A DNA stretch of 64,000 bases from Halopseudomonas nanhaiensis (GCF_020025155.1 NZ_CP073751.1:2170001-2234000), one strand, 5' to 3'; positions 28,125-36,739 are shown, counted from the stretch's first letter. Notes: a model not told the origin generated them from the letters alone. Made by a program: numbers and translations.

Positions 28125-29333
28125 TCAGTCGTCAGATACTGCAGGAATCCTGTGTATCGACAGATCGGCACCCTGAAATTCCTGCTCTTCGCTCAGCCTG
28201 ATACCGGCGACGGCGCGGATCAGCCCGTATACCAGCAGGCCACCTACGAAGGCCACCACGATGCCGCCGAGTGTACCGACGACCTGCGCTGCGATGCTTA
28301 CCCCACCCAGGCCACCCAGGGCCTTGCTGCCGAAGATCCCCGCGGCCAGACCGCCCCAGGCGCCGCATAGCCCGTGCAGCGGCCATACACCCAGTACATC
28401 GTCGATCTTCCAGCGGTTCTGGGTGAGGATGAACGTCCAGACGAAGAGCGCTCCGGCGATTACGCCGGTAACCAGTGCGCCGAGCGGATGCATGACGTCA
28501 GAGCCCGCGCACACCGCAACCAGACCCGCGAGCGGACCGTTGTGCAAGAAACCCGGGTCACAGCGACCAACTACCAGCGCAGCAATGATGCCGCCCACCA
28601 TCGCCATAAGTGAATTGACCGCCACCAGGCCGCTGATACCATCGATGGTCTGCGCGGACATGACGTTGAAGCCGAACCAGCCGATGGTGAGGATCCATGC
28701 ACCCAGAGCGAGAAAGGGGATATTCGACGGCGGTATCGCAACGACCTGACCATCACGATATCGGCCGCGCCTGGCGCCGAGCAGCAACACAGCGGCAAGG
28801 GCCAGCCAGCCCCCCATCGCGTGAACCACCACGGAGCCGGCAAAATCGTGAAAGCCTGCGCCAAAGCGCTGTTGCAACCAGTCCTGCATACCGAGATTGC
28901 CGTTCCAGACGACCCCTTCGAAGAACGGATAGATCAATCCGACGATGAACAGCGACGCGCAGAGTTGCGGCGTGAATCGTGCACGCTCGGCGATGCCGCC
29001 GGAGATGATCGCCGGGATCGCAGCGGCAAAGGTCATAAGGAAGAAGAACTTGACCAGTGCATAGCCGTTGTTTTCCGCGAGGTGCTCGGCACCTGTGAAG
29101 AAGTGTGCGCCGTAGGCGATCCAGTAGCCAATGAAGAAATAGGCCAGGCAGGAGACGGCAAAGTCACTGATGATCTTGGACAGTGCGTTGACCTGATTCT
29201 TCTGGCGGACAGTGCCGACCTCCAGAAAAGCAAAGCCGGCATGCATGGCCAGAACCATGATGGCGCCCATGAGGATAAAAAGAGTGTTTGCACCATGGAT
29301 GAGCGTGTCCACAGCGCTTTGCAGGTTTTCCAT
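28125..29333 (-). CDS. amt: Ammonium transporter, Amt family
   Basis: From ATG 29333 the protein is 402 aa with about 11 TM helices. The twin-histidine pore is visible: DFAGSVVVHAMGGW and VWPLHGLCGAWGG. MHAGFAFLEVGTVRQKN in TM1 to TM2 is typical. The second His motif (VLGVWPLHG rather than DVFGVHGVGG) marks a distinct Amt subgroup. No glnK gene is next to it, unlike most amtB loci, so coupling to nitrogen control would be in trans. The start follows family N-termini; its SD is weak. Confidence 0.93.
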   Translation of the reverse strand: MENLQSAVDTLIHGANTLFILMGAIMVLAMHAGFAFLEVGTVRQKNQVNALSKIISDFAVSCLAYFFIGYWIAYGAHFFTGAEHLAENNGYALVKFFFLMTFAAAIPAIISGGIAERARFTPQLCASLFIVGLIYPFFEGVVWNGNLGMQDWLQQRFGAGFHDFAGSVVVHAMGGWLALAAVLLLGARRGRYRDGQVVAIPPSNIPFLALGAWILTIGWFGFNVMSAQTIDGISGLVAVNSLMAMVGGIIAALVVGRCDPGFLHNGPLAGLVAVCAGSDVMHPLGALVTGVIAGALFVWTFILTQNRWKIDDVLGVWPLHGLCGAWGGLAAGIFGSKALGGLGGVSIAAQVVGTLGGIVVAFVGGLLVYGLIRAVAGIRLSEEQEFQGADLSIHRIPAVSDD

Positions 29334-29728
29334 GTTCCATGCCCTGAGTTTATGCACCACGCTGAAGCAGATCGAAGGCCGGCGCACCATCGGCGGGCAT
29401 AAATAGTGCCTCCGCCCGAGATAAGCCTGTCCTTCACGCCACGCACGAAGCCATTTTTCTAGATTTAAATCAGTTAGTTAACATAGGAGTTGGCAGATGA
29501 CCGCAGGGCCTTGCACCAGCGAAGCGCAATGTCCACCTCCCTGAGGCCAATGCAGTGCAAACCTCATACCAAGCGAAGCGGTCTCGTGCCCCACGCTGGG
29601 TCACGTGGCGCGAGATTCGACCCGTGACGTACGTATGTCCGTTCGAAACGTGCGCCGAGCATTACCTCGTTTGCTTGGCTACAATCTTGCATCTGCGTGC
29701 GGGCAACTGACCTTTGAGGAGAATATGA
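29334..29728. other. 395-bp spacer between divergent amt and EAL genes
   Basis: It holds an AT-rich patch (29453-29485), a possible 15-codon leader ORF with its own SD (29497-29544), and a hairpin with a 9-bp arm (29582-29590 with 29607-29615). I found no convincing sigma-54 site and no NtrC palindrome for amt. Confidence 0.55.
29497..29544 (+). CDS. Possible 15-codon leader peptide upstream of the EAL gene
   Basis: ATG 29497 is preceded by AGGAG at a 7-base spacing and opens a short frame encoding MTAGPCTSEAQCPPP, then TGA. Three consecutive proline codons directly before the stop would slow ribosomes that lack EF-P help. A hairpin begins 38 bases after the stop and the EAL gene starts 184 bases after it. 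The ORF may be chance; there is no comparative support here. Confidence 0.25.
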   Translation: MTAGPCTSEAQCPPP

Positions 29729-30889
29729 ATGGACGGCCAGCCGCTGCCCTATTTCCAGCCGTTGATCGATACCGCTACCGGCCGGATCGCCGGTTACGAG
29801 GCGCTTGCACGCCTGCGCGACGACGACGGCAACGTGCGCAGCGCCGGCCCGCTGTTTACCGACCCGAACGTGGACCCCGACGACCTGCTGGAGCTCGATC
29901 GCACGATTCGCCGTTTGGCACTGGAACGGTTTCGGGACAATCCGGCAGGCTTCCTGAGCCTGAACATCTCGCCGCTGTGGGTAAGCCGGCTCGAACCTGG
30001 CGCTCCCCTGCCCAGCCTGGCACTGATGGCCGAAATCGGTCTGCCGCCGGAACAGGTAGTGTTCGAGATTACCGAGCTGCAGGGGGACATTCATCAGCTC
30101 AAGGATGTCGTGCAGCGCTACAGGCAGGCGGGCATCCGTATCGCCATTGATGACTTCGGCGCCGGCTACTCGATGCTTGACCGGGTGCTGGCACTGGAGC
30201 CGGATATCCTCAAGCTCGACATACAGCTGTTTCGCAAGGCGGCCAGTGGCACCGGCAACAGCGGTGACTTCGTGCGCGCCCTGGCGCTCATGGCGGAAAA
30301 GAGCGGGTGCTGGATCATTGCAGAGGGCGTCGAGACCGAAGCGGAATTGCACTTCGCCCTCGAATGCGGCGCACGCTACGTTCAGGGCTATCTGTTCGCC
30401 AGGCCGAAAGAGAACTTCCTCCCCGACGACGCGGTTCAGGGCACCTTTTCCGCGCTACGCGACCGCTACGTACACGACAAGCTCGCCGAGCGCGCCAAGC
30501 TATCGAGCCTGCGCGGCTCGCTGGCCCAGCTGTTCAGCGAGTTGCGAGAGTGGCTGGCCAGTGGTGCTCAGCCGACCCAGCTTCCCTCGCCCAGGCAATA
30601 TCCCTGGCTGATCCGCTGTTTTCTGTGCGACGCACATGGCACGCAGATTTCGCCCAATTATGAATGGACTGACCGGCAATGGCGGGCCGATCCGCGTTAT
30701 CTGGACCACAACTGGTCGTGGCGCCCGTATTTCTATCAGATCCTCGCAGAAGCCGGTGAAGACAGCCGTGTGATACTGTCCAATCGCTATCGCGACGCAA
30801 CCACCAACCAGTACTGCATGACCTCGGGACTGTTCATCGACGACAGCCGGCACCTGCTGCTGGTCGACATCGACATTGCGCACATCTAG
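29729..30889 (+). CDS. EAL-domain c-di-GMP phosphodiesterase with YkuI-type C-terminal domain
   Basis: This 386-aa cytosolic protein has an EAL domain at residues 1-240. The substrate and metal residues look intact: Glu24 (YEALARLR), Asn79, Glu113, Asp141-Asp142 (IDDFGAGYS), Lys162, Glu199 (EGVET) and Gln219, so it should be an active phosphodiesterase. After a helical linker the last 110 residues form a PAS/Cache-like domain with a Trp/Tyr-rich core (NYEWTDRQW, HNWSWRPYFYQIL), as in Bacillus YkuI. No GGDEF domain is present. GGAG lies 8 bases before ATG. Its stop shares CTAG with the convergent kinase gene. Confidence 0.88.
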   Translation: MDGQPLPYFQPLIDTATGRIAGYEALARLRDDDGNVRSAGPLFTDPNVDPDDLLELDRTIRRLALERFRDNPAGFLSLNISPLWVSRLEPGAPLPSLALMAEIGLPPEQVVFEITELQGDIHQLKDVVQRYRQAGIRIAIDDFGAGYSMLDRVLALEPDILKLDIQLFRKAASGTGNSGDFVRALALMAEKSGCWIIAEGVETEAELHFALECGARYVQGYLFARPKENFLPDDAVQGTFSALRDRYVHDKLAERAKLSSLRGSLAQLFSELREWLASGAQPTQLPSPRQYPWLIRCFLCDAHGTQISPNYEWTDRQWRADPRYLDHNWSWRPYFYQILAEAGEDSRVILSNRYRDATTNQYCMTSGLFIDDSRHLLLVDIDIAHI

Positions 30890-32205
30890 GTGACAGGCTG
30901 CCGGTACGGCAGCCTGATCCTCACTCGCAACCCGCCCGCCTCCGACTGATCGAGCTGGAGGCTCCCCGCGTATGCCTCCACCAGGTCGCTGACGATCGCC
31001 AGACCCAGGCCATGCCCATCGACACGTTCGTCCAGACGCATCCCACGGCCCAGCGCTAGCGAACGCTCGGCCGAGCTCAGACCCGGGCCGTCGTCATCCA
31101 CGCTGAGTTCGAATGCGTCCGGCGCTGCATGCCAGGCGAGTCTCGCTGACCGATGGCCCCACTTGCAGGCGTTGTCCAGCAGGTTGCCCACCAGTTCGAG
31201 CATATCGTCACGGTCGAATGGCCAGGGGCGGTCGGCGTCGCCATCGAGTTCGATGCTCACACCCTCGTTGTGGGCCACAGACAGGGAGGCAACCAGCCAC
31301 GGCAGATCCCGACCGGGGTCCAGCCGGTCCCCTGCCTGCCGCTCGGGAGCCAGCCGCGCCCGTTGCAATGCGCGCTGCAACTGATTGCGCATCGCCTCAA
31401 CCTGCTCGCGCATTCGCCCCAGCGAGTCGGAATACGGACTATCACCCATGCGCGAGAGCGTCGATTCAATCACTGCCAGCGGTGTTTTCAGTCCATGGCC
31501 CAGATCTCCGAGGGCGGTGCGAGACCGCTCGAGCACCGCGTCGATCTGCCTGCCGAGGTGGTTGATTTCCATCACCAGAGAGCGCAATTCGACAGGCACT
31601 GCTTCGTCCAGCGCCACACGCTTGCCGCTGCGCCAGTCGGCCAGTTGCTCCCGGGCCTGGCGCAGCGGGCCCAGCGCCCGACGCAGGAGGGTCTGTTGCA
31701 GCAGAACGCTCAGAGCAATCGTCAGTCCCCCCAACCCCCACACCCACCAGCGGGCGCGAGCCAGCGAGTTCAGAACCGGGGTGTAGTCCAGCGCGACAGT
31801 GATCGTCACCGCTTCGCCGTGCACTACATATCTGCCCGAGCGCGTCAGCAGTCGTTGATTACCCGGCCCATCGACCAGGTCAGCACTCAACCCGTTACCG
31901 TCCAGCGGTAGTCGATGGTCCCAGAGCGACCGTGAACGCCAGCGCTCGGTTGCATTGATCACAAAATAGCGGCCGGAAAACGGTCGCTGGTAATCCGGGT
32001 CGATGCGCAGGCGGTCCAGGTAAAGCCCATCTGGGCCGGGGTCGAGCGCGGCCAGCAAGCTGTCCGTCTGGCTTTGCAGCACGTCTTCCAGATAGCTGCG
32101 CAGGGCGCGATCGAAGAGCCAGACGCTGCCCTGCCCGACCAGTACGACGGTTGCCAGCAGAATGGCAACCAGCCCCAGCCCAAGCCGCCGCCCGATACTG
32201 TTCAC
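30886..32205 (-). CDS. Sensor histidine kinase, BqsS/PhoQ-like
   Basis: This 439-aa kinase has TM1 at 8-30, a periplasmic domain at 31-152 with [15 protein letters not shown] and [12 protein letters not shown]2 at about 153-173, a HAMP-like segment, the phospho-acceptor His237 in [15 protein letters not shown], and the ATPase with [17 protein letters not shown] and [11 protein letters not shown]. It overlaps its response regulator by ATGA. The operon order PepSY-PepSY-regulator-kinase resembles bqsPQRS of P. aeruginosa. The RExxE ferrous-iron motif reported for BqsS is not visible in the periplasmic part, so the signal may differ. Confidence 0.9.
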   Translation of the reverse strand: MNSIGRRLGLGLVAILLATVVLVGQGSVWLFDRALRSYLEDVLQSQTDSLLAALDPGPDGLYLDRLRIDPDYQRPFSGRYFVINATERWRSRSLWDHRLPLDGNGLSADLVDGPGNQRLLTRSGRYVVHGEAVTITVALDYTPVLNSLARARWWVWGLGGLTIALSVLLQQTLLRRALGPLRQAREQLADWRSGKRVALDEAVPVELRSLVMEINHLGRQIDAVLERSRTALGDLGHGLKTPLAVIESTLSRMGDSPYSDSLGRMREQVEAMRNQLQRALQRARLAPERQAGDRLDPGRDLPWLVASLSVAHNEGVSIELDGDADRPWPFDRDDMLELVGNLLDNACKWGHRSARLAWHAAPDAFELSVDDDGPGLSSAERSLALGRGMRLDERVDGHGLGLAIVSDLVEAYAGSLQLDQSEAGGLRVRIRLPYRQPVT

Positions 32206-32873
32206 GGCATCAAGCCCTTGAGCACATACCCCTGGCCGCGGCGGGTTTCGATCGCATCCCGGCCCAATTTCCGGCGCAGATGGTTGACCAGCACCTCGAT
32301 GACATTCGAGTCACGCTCAGTGTCGTGGTCATAGAGATGCTCGGCGAGGCGCGACTTGGACAGAACCTGACCTGCATTGAGCATGAAGTAGCGCAGCAGA
32401 CGGAATTCGGCGCCGGATAGCGGGATATCGGCTTCGCCCGTGCGCACGTGTTGCGTCTGCTCATCCAGTTCAAGCCCCACGGCGGACAGACGAGCGCCAG
32501 GCCGAGAACCGTTCGCGCGGCGCAGCAGGTTTTGCAGTCGCAGCAGCAGCTCTTCCTCATGGAAGGGCTTGGGCAGATAATCGTCAGCGCCCGCGCGCAA
32601 TCCTTCAACGCGTTCGCTCCAGCTGCCACGGGCGGTCAGCACCAGCACCGGTAGCGCAAGGGCTGCCGTCCTCCATGCACGCAGGATGTCCAGTCCGCTC
32701 AACCCGGGCAGGCCCAGGTCGAGAACGCAGACATCGTAGGGTTCGATCTCACCAAGCAGCTTTACGTCGCGGCCATCGGTGCGCCAGTCGACGACATACC
32801 CGGCTGCTCGCAGCATCGAGCAGAGGGCATCGGCCAGAGCCACGTTGTCTTCAGCCAGCAACAGACGCATCAA
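32202..32873 (-). CDS. OmpR-family response regulator, BqsR/PmrA-like
   Basis: This 223-aa regulator has a receiver domain with Glu8-Asp9, phosphoacceptor Asp52 ([11 protein letters not shown]) and Lys in YLPKPF, then a winged-helix domain ([42 protein letters not shown]). It overlaps both neighbours by four bases. It probably controls its own operon through the TTAAG-type box at 33535-33550. Confidence 0.92.
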   Translation of the reverse strand: MMRLLLAEDNVALADALCSMLRAAGYVVDWRTDGRDVKLLGEIEPYDVCVLDLGLPGLSGLDILRAWRTAALALPVLVLTARGSWSERVEGLRAGADDYLPKPFHEEELLLRLQNLLRRANGSRPGARLSAVGLELDEQTQHVRTGEADIPLSGAEFRLLRYFMLNAGQVLSKSRLAEHLYDHDTERDSNVIEVLVNHLRRKLGRDAIETRRGQGYVLKGLMP

Positions 32874-33220
32874 TCTTCCTCATCCACTTCCAGCAGCTCG
32901 CCCGTACGCCCGTCGTACTCCAGCTCCATCACGCGACCGTTGCGTGTCACGATCTCGATTTCGTAAACATACCTCCCATCCTCAGCCTCCAGCTCCGCCT
33001 CCAGGAGGCGGCCCGGATGCCGGACAAGTGCGTCGTCAACCAGCAACTGCAACGGCTGCAGCTCGCCGTCTTCGGCGAGCTGCAGGGCCTCGTCCTGACT
33101 GACCTCGCGGCCGGCTTGCACCAGCCATGGCAATGCCAGCAAGGCTGTGAACAGGCTGGCGCGGGCCAGCGGGCGCTCAGTCGTCCTGACGATTCTGCAA
33201 AACTTCTCCGTTGCTCGCAT
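32870..33220 (-). CDS. Exported PepSY-domain protein (second of pair)
   Basis: From ATG 33220 (GGAG 4 bases upstream) this is a 116-aa protein with a long n-region, a hydrophobic core ([15 protein letters not shown]) and a likely cut after QAG or VQA. The C-terminus [22 protein letters not shown] and [10 protein letters not shown] is a PepSY domain, usually a small periplasmic modulator. Its start lies inside the 3' end of the preceding PepSY gene (44-base overlap) and its stop overlaps the regulator gene. Non-ATG starts after 33177 would also retain the hydrophobic core, so the start is uncertain. Confidence 0.75.
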   Translation of the reverse strand: MRATEKFCRIVRTTERPLARASLFTALLALPWLVQAGREVSQDEALQLAEDGELQPLQLLVDDALVRHPGRLLEAELEAEDGRYVYEIEIVTRNGRVMELEYDGRTGELLEVDEED

Positions 33221-33485
33221 CGAGCTCCAGATCCCAGTCAACGCCCTGCCCATCACGCACCTCCACCTTGTACACGTAGCGTCCATGCTCCTGTTCAAGC
33301 TCGGTGTCGGTAATCTCGCCGGCACGCGCCTTGAGCGCCTTTTCGTTAAGGCTGTCGAAAGACTGGATCTTGCCTTCCTGTTGCAGCCTGGTGGCCTCAT
33401 CGACCCGAACATCATCGTCTGCCTGGACTGCGGTAGCGGCGGTGGCAAGCAGAACGGGGAACAGCAACGGCAACAATATTTTCAT
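33177..33485 (-). CDS. Exported PepSY-domain protein (first of pair)
   Basis: This 102-aa protein has a clear signal peptide (MKILLPLLFPVLLATAATAVQA) and a PepSY domain with [22 protein letters not shown] and [19 protein letters not shown] lies before ATG 33485. It is a paralogue of the next gene: both share the GRYVYxxE core and an acidic end. It is the first gene of the four-gene signalling operon, so it should respond most strongly to the operon promoter. Acidic surfaces suggest cation binding, which is inference. Confidence 0.85.
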   Translation of the reverse strand: MKILLPLLFPVLLATAATAVQADDDVRVDEATRLQQEGKIQSFDSLNEKALKARAGEITDTELEQEHGRYVYKVEVRDGQGVDWDLELDASNGEVLQNRQDD

Positions 33486-33534
33486 GGTATAACTCTCCGG
33501 TTTTTTGGACACGTTCAAAGCCTATACCGCGAAG

Positions 33535-33550
33535 CTGAAGCCAAGCTTAA
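33535..33550 (-). promoter_or_regulatory. Candidate BqsR/PmrA-type box
   Basis: On the minus strand TTAAG-CTTGGC-TTCAG matches the direct-repeat box TTAAG-N6-TTAAG in 9 of 10 defined bases. A TATAGG -10 candidate (33521-33526) lies 8 bases downstream, so the box covers the -35 region as for OmpR-class activators. It is 50 bp before the first PepSY gene. Confidence 0.5.
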
Positions 33551-33581
33551 AAGGCAGCCGGACACGCTTGAGAATATCCCG

Positions 33582-34679
33582 ATGACCGCCATTCATGTCG
33601 CCGCCCCCGCGCTGACGCTGCGCGCCGGCCGGCGCGCTCTGGAGCATATCCGCGAACAGGGTTTGAGTCCGGCGGACGTGCACATGATCCCCGGAGCGGC
33701 CGGCGGCCCCAAGGCGCTTGGCATCCAGGGGCTGGACCTGGCGTTGTTCGGCGAGTGGCTGCCACGTGCGCAGCAACCAAGAAGCCTGATCGGTGCCTCG
33801 ATCGGCAGCTGGCGCTTCGCTGCCGCGTGCCTGCCGGATCCGGTAGAGGGTATTCGTCAGCTCGGCGAGCTGTATACCACGCAGCGCTTCCCCAAGGGCA
33901 TCAGCGTCGCGGACATCAGCCGCCGCTGCGGCGACATGCTTGACCAGCTGCTCGAAGGCCGCTTCGCCGAGTTGCTGAACAACCCGCTCTATCACCTGAA
34001 CGTCGTGGTCGTCGGCTGTCTGGGGCTGCTGCGGCACGACACCCGTTCCCGCCTCGGCATCGGGCTGGGCGGGGTCATCGGGGCCAATCTGCTTGGGCGT
34101 CGATATCTCAAACGTTACTTCGAGCGCATCATCTTGCATGACCCGCGTGATCTGCCGCCTCTCGCAGAACTGAGAGATTTTCCCAGCCGGCATGTCGCGC
34201 TGCGCATCGATAACCTGCGCCCGGCGCTGCTCGCATCCGGCTCGATTCCGATGGTCATGGAGGCAGTCCGCAATATCCCCGGGTGTGATATTCCAGGCGG
34301 GGAACCAGGCGTATATCGCGACGGGGGCCTGCTCGACTATCACCTGGACTTGCCTTACCAGGCGCCCGGCGTGGTGCTGTATCCGCATTTCATCGACCGG
34401 GTCGTGCCGGGCTGGTTCGACAAGACCTTGCCCTGGCGACGGGGAGACCGCGAGCAACTGAAGGATGTGCTGCTACTGGCACCGTCAAAGGAATACCTGG
34501 CCTCCCTGCCCTACGGCAAGCTCCCGGATCGCAAGGACTTTACCCGCTTCATGGGCGATGACGCAGCGCGGGAAGCCTACTGGCGCAAGGCGATGGATGC
34601 CAGTCGCAGGCTCGGTGACGAGTTCGTCGAACTGGCTGATAGCGGGCGGCTCGCCGAGCGCGTTCGTGCCCTGAGCTGA
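33582..34679 (+). CDS. Patatin-like phospholipase
   Basis: This 365-aa protein has the patatin fold signatures: an oxyanion-type Gly-rich segment (IPGAAGGPKALG, residues 36-47), the GxSxG nucleophile in GASIGSW (Ser73) and the catalytic Asp in RDGGL (Asp247). It should hydrolyse acyl lipids. No signal peptide is seen. Start at ATG 33582 is where homology-like sequence begins; the frame is open far upstream but over the PepSY genes. The downstream CPBP gene overlaps it by TGATG, so translation is coupled. Confidence 0.9.
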   Translation: MTAIHVAAPALTLRAGRRALEHIREQGLSPADVHMIPGAAGGPKALGIQGLDLALFGEWLPRAQQPRSLIGASIGSWRFAAACLPDPVEGIRQLGELYTTQRFPKGISVADISRRCGDMLDQLLEGRFAELLNNPLYHLNVVVVGCLGLLRHDTRSRLGIGLGGVIGANLLGRRYLKRYFERIILHDPRDLPPLAELRDFPSRHVALRIDNLRPALLASGSIPMVMEAVRNIPGCDIPGGEPGVYRDGGLLDYHLDLPYQAPGVVLYPHFIDRVVPGWFDKTLPWRRGDREQLKDVLLLAPSKEYLASLPYGKLPDRKDFTRFMGDDAAREAYWRKAMDASRRLGDEFVELADSGRLAERVRALS

Positions 34680-35422
34680 TGCGTCGATTCATCGCATTAC
34701 CGGACCCCAGCCGATCGGCGCTCGACGACGCGCTGATTGTGCTGCGCATGGCAATAGCCTACGCAGCACTGGGCCTGCTTGCGCACCAGTTGGCCGGATG
34801 GCTGATGCGCGAATTGGGACACTATTTCCACATCGACACACAGTTCCTGATTCTCGATGCCCTGTTCGCCGCTCTGATCATGCTCGGCGGGCTCGGGCTC
34901 GCCCGGGTCTTGCAACCACGCGATACCTTGCAGTGGATGTTCGGCAGGCGGTGGAGCGTTACCGGTGCCTTGATCGGGATGGCCGGTGCCGTGCTGATGG
35001 TCTGGCTCGCCGACCCACTGGCAGACTGGATCGATATCAGGTTGCCCGACCGCGGCGTGATGCCCGAGGGCAACGCAGCGCCTCAGGCAATCACACCACT
35101 ACTCGAGCTGAGTGGCGGCCGATTCCTCGCCGGGCTGATGCTTGCGGTGCTCTGGGTGCCGATGGCCGAAGAATGGATCTTCCGCGGCTGGCTATTCCGC
35201 GGCCTGCAGCGCACACGGCCGGGCCTGCTGGTGGCGCTTCCCGCCACCACACTGATTTTCTCTCTGCTGCACAGCTTCTACAGCCCGGGCGGCGTTCTGG
35301 TGATCGGCATGCTGGGCCTGTTTCTCGGATGGCTTCGCTGGCGCTATGACCAGCTCTGGCTATGCGTCCTGGCGCATGCCACGTACAACTGGGTGACGTT
35401 GCTGCGTGTGGCAGTGCAGTGA
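34679..35422 (+). CDS. CPBP-family intramembrane glutamic endopeptidase
   Basis: This 247-aa membrane protein has about six to eight TM helices and the CPBP (Abi/CAAX) motifs in order: EEWIFRG (Glu164-Glu165, Arg169), FSLLH and HATYN. These residues form the glutamate-based intramembrane protease site. Its ATG overlaps the patatin stop. Family members process membrane peptides or proteins; the target here is unknown. Confidence 0.9.
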   Translation: MRRFIALPDPSRSALDDALIVLRMAIAYAALGLLAHQLAGWLMRELGHYFHIDTQFLILDALFAALIMLGGLGLARVLQPRDTLQWMFGRRWSVTGALIGMAGAVLMVWLADPLADWIDIRLPDRGVMPEGNAAPQAITPLLELSGGRFLAGLMLAVLWVPMAEEWIFRGWLFRGLQRTRPGLLVALPATTLIFSLLHSFYSPGGVLVIGMLGLFLGWLRWRYDQLWLCVLAHATYNWVTLLRVAVQ

Positions 35423-35468
35423 AGCGAGACCTGACCAACCGCACCGGCCAAACCAACTGGCGACCTGG

Positions 35469-35972
35469 TCAATCCAGAACGCGTCGCGATCCAAGATAGC
35501 TGCGCTGCCAGTAGCCGGCGTGCAGGCTGTCCACACGAACCTTGCCGCCCGAGCTTGGGGCATGAAGGAATCGCCCGTCGCCAACATAGATGCCGGCATG
35601 GTCGACCTTGCGACCGCTGGTGGCAAAGAGCAGAAGATCACCAGGCTGCAGGGGCGTCTTCGGATGTGCAGACTGCAGGGTATACAGTCCGGACGTGGTA
35701 CGGGGCAGCGTGACCCCGGCGGCCTTGTTGTAGACATAGTGAATCAGGCCGCTGCAGTCGAAGCCGGTGCTGGGGGAGGATCCTCCGTAGCGGTAGGGCG
35801 TACCGACATGGCTGAACGCCTCGAAGAGAACGTCGTCATGCAGGGTCGAGATCGGCGACTGACTGACCGGTATCTCCGCAGCGGTATCAATGACCGGTGC
35901 AGGCGTGCTTGCGCACCCCGCCAAAAGTGCCATCACCGCCAGCGCTGCGCATTGCCGAAACCTGACACCCAT
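35469..35972 (-). CDS. NlpC/P60 cell-wall hydrolase lipoprotein, Spr/MepS-like
   Basis: This 167-aa protein has a lipobox LLAGC (Cys20) and an NlpC/P60 domain with catalytic Cys73 (FDCSGLI), His125 (VDHAGIYVG) and a third polar residue His137. Such enzymes cut the stem-peptide cross-links of peptidoglycan in the periplasm and allow wall growth. The size agrees with MepS. The start at 35972 gives the shortest complete signal peptide; the frame stays open beyond it by overlap with the next gene. SD is weak. Confidence 0.92.
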   Translation of the reverse strand: MGVRFRQCAALAVMALLAGCASTPAPVIDTAAEIPVSQSPISTLHDDVLFEAFSHVGTPYRYGGSSPSTGFDCSGLIHYVYNKAAGVTLPRTTSGLYTLQSAHPKTPLQPGDLLLFATSGRKVDHAGIYVGDGRFLHAPSSGGKVRVDSLHAGYWQRSYLGSRRVLD

Positions 35973-36055
35973 TCCACACCCCGGCCGAAAGAGACTGTCA
36001 AAACAGTGCCTTACGCGCACGCTAGGGTCAAGCCCGCTGCTATCAGAATGATTGT

Positions 36056-36727
36056 TTAATGATTTCCTGTATGGGCCAGCATTACCGACAATTGGCACAT
36101 CGGCCTGCCACTTTGCTCGCGCCACACATTGAACGCTGCCTGCACTGCCGCCTGGTCGCGCTGACTGCTCGGCACTCGGTCGACAATTTTCTGCGCTGCC
36201 AGCGCAGCAACCACGTCGTTGGTGGGCACGAAGGTGTCCTTGCCGACCATACGCAAGTATCGGGGAGCCGACAGACCGCCCATCTGGCTCGCGCGCCGGG
36301 ACAGCAGACGCCACAACCCGACGATGTCGGTTACCGGCCATTGGGCAATTGCTGCACCGGCCCCGCCCTGCTCCTCCCGCAAATCGAGCATGAGTTGTGC
36401 ATTTCGAGGCACGCTGCGTAGCTTGCCCAGATGACGGATGATCCGGGGGTTCTGCATCAGGCGCTCGATATGTTCGCCGCCCATGAGCACCACTTTCTCG
36501 GGATCGAATCGGAAGAAGGCCTCTTCGAACGCCGGCCACTTCGCGTCAACCAGGCTGTGCTTGAGGCCCGCGCGAAAGATCCGCAGTGCCATCAACGAGA
36601 GATAACGATCGTCGGGCATCGTGCGCAACGTCGCGTCCGACGCCGGAACCGGCAGGCTGGCTTCGAGTGCGGCCGCCGAACCAAACCGATTCAGACAGAA
36701 TTCATGTAGCCAGGCGTAATCGCGCAT
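36056..36727 (-). CDS. DNA-3-methyladenine glycosylase I (Tag)-like protein
   Basis: This 223-aa protein contains LRIFRAGLKHSLVDAKWPAFEEAFFRFDPE and IVGLWRLLSRRASQMGG, segments shared with Adenine_glyco (Tag) homologues found in many gammaproteobacteria. The Cys/His residues that hold zinc in E. coli Tag are not evident, so it is a divergent member and the glycosylase activity is not certain. It is 12 bp downstream of ttcA on the same strand, probably co-transcribed. Confidence 0.7.
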   Translation of the reverse strand: MRDYAWLHEFCLNRFGSAAALEASLPVPASDATLRTMPDDRYLSLMALRIFRAGLKHSLVDAKWPAFEEAFFRFDPEKVVLMGGEHIERLMQNPRIIRHLGKLRSVPRNAQLMLDLREEQGGAGAAIAQWPVTDIVGLWRLLSRRASQMGGLSAPRYLRMVGKDTFVPTNDVVAALAAQKIVDRVPSSQRDQAAVQAAFNVWREQSGRPMCQLSVMLAHTGNH

Positions 36728-36739
36728 CGGGATCCGTCT

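Noticed and set aside
29334..29460. Sigma-54 promoter or NtrC site for the ammonium channel
   Set aside because: The best GG-N10-GC match is poor at the flanking bases and there is no TGCACC-type palindrome.
33147..33581. N-terminal extension of the patatin gene across the PepSY genes
   Set aside because: The extension is antisense to two well-supported exported proteins and lacks patatin features before residue MTAIHV.
35973..36539. N-terminal extension of the NlpC/P60 frame
   Set aside because: It overlaps the Tag-like gene and would bury the lipoprotein signal peptide.
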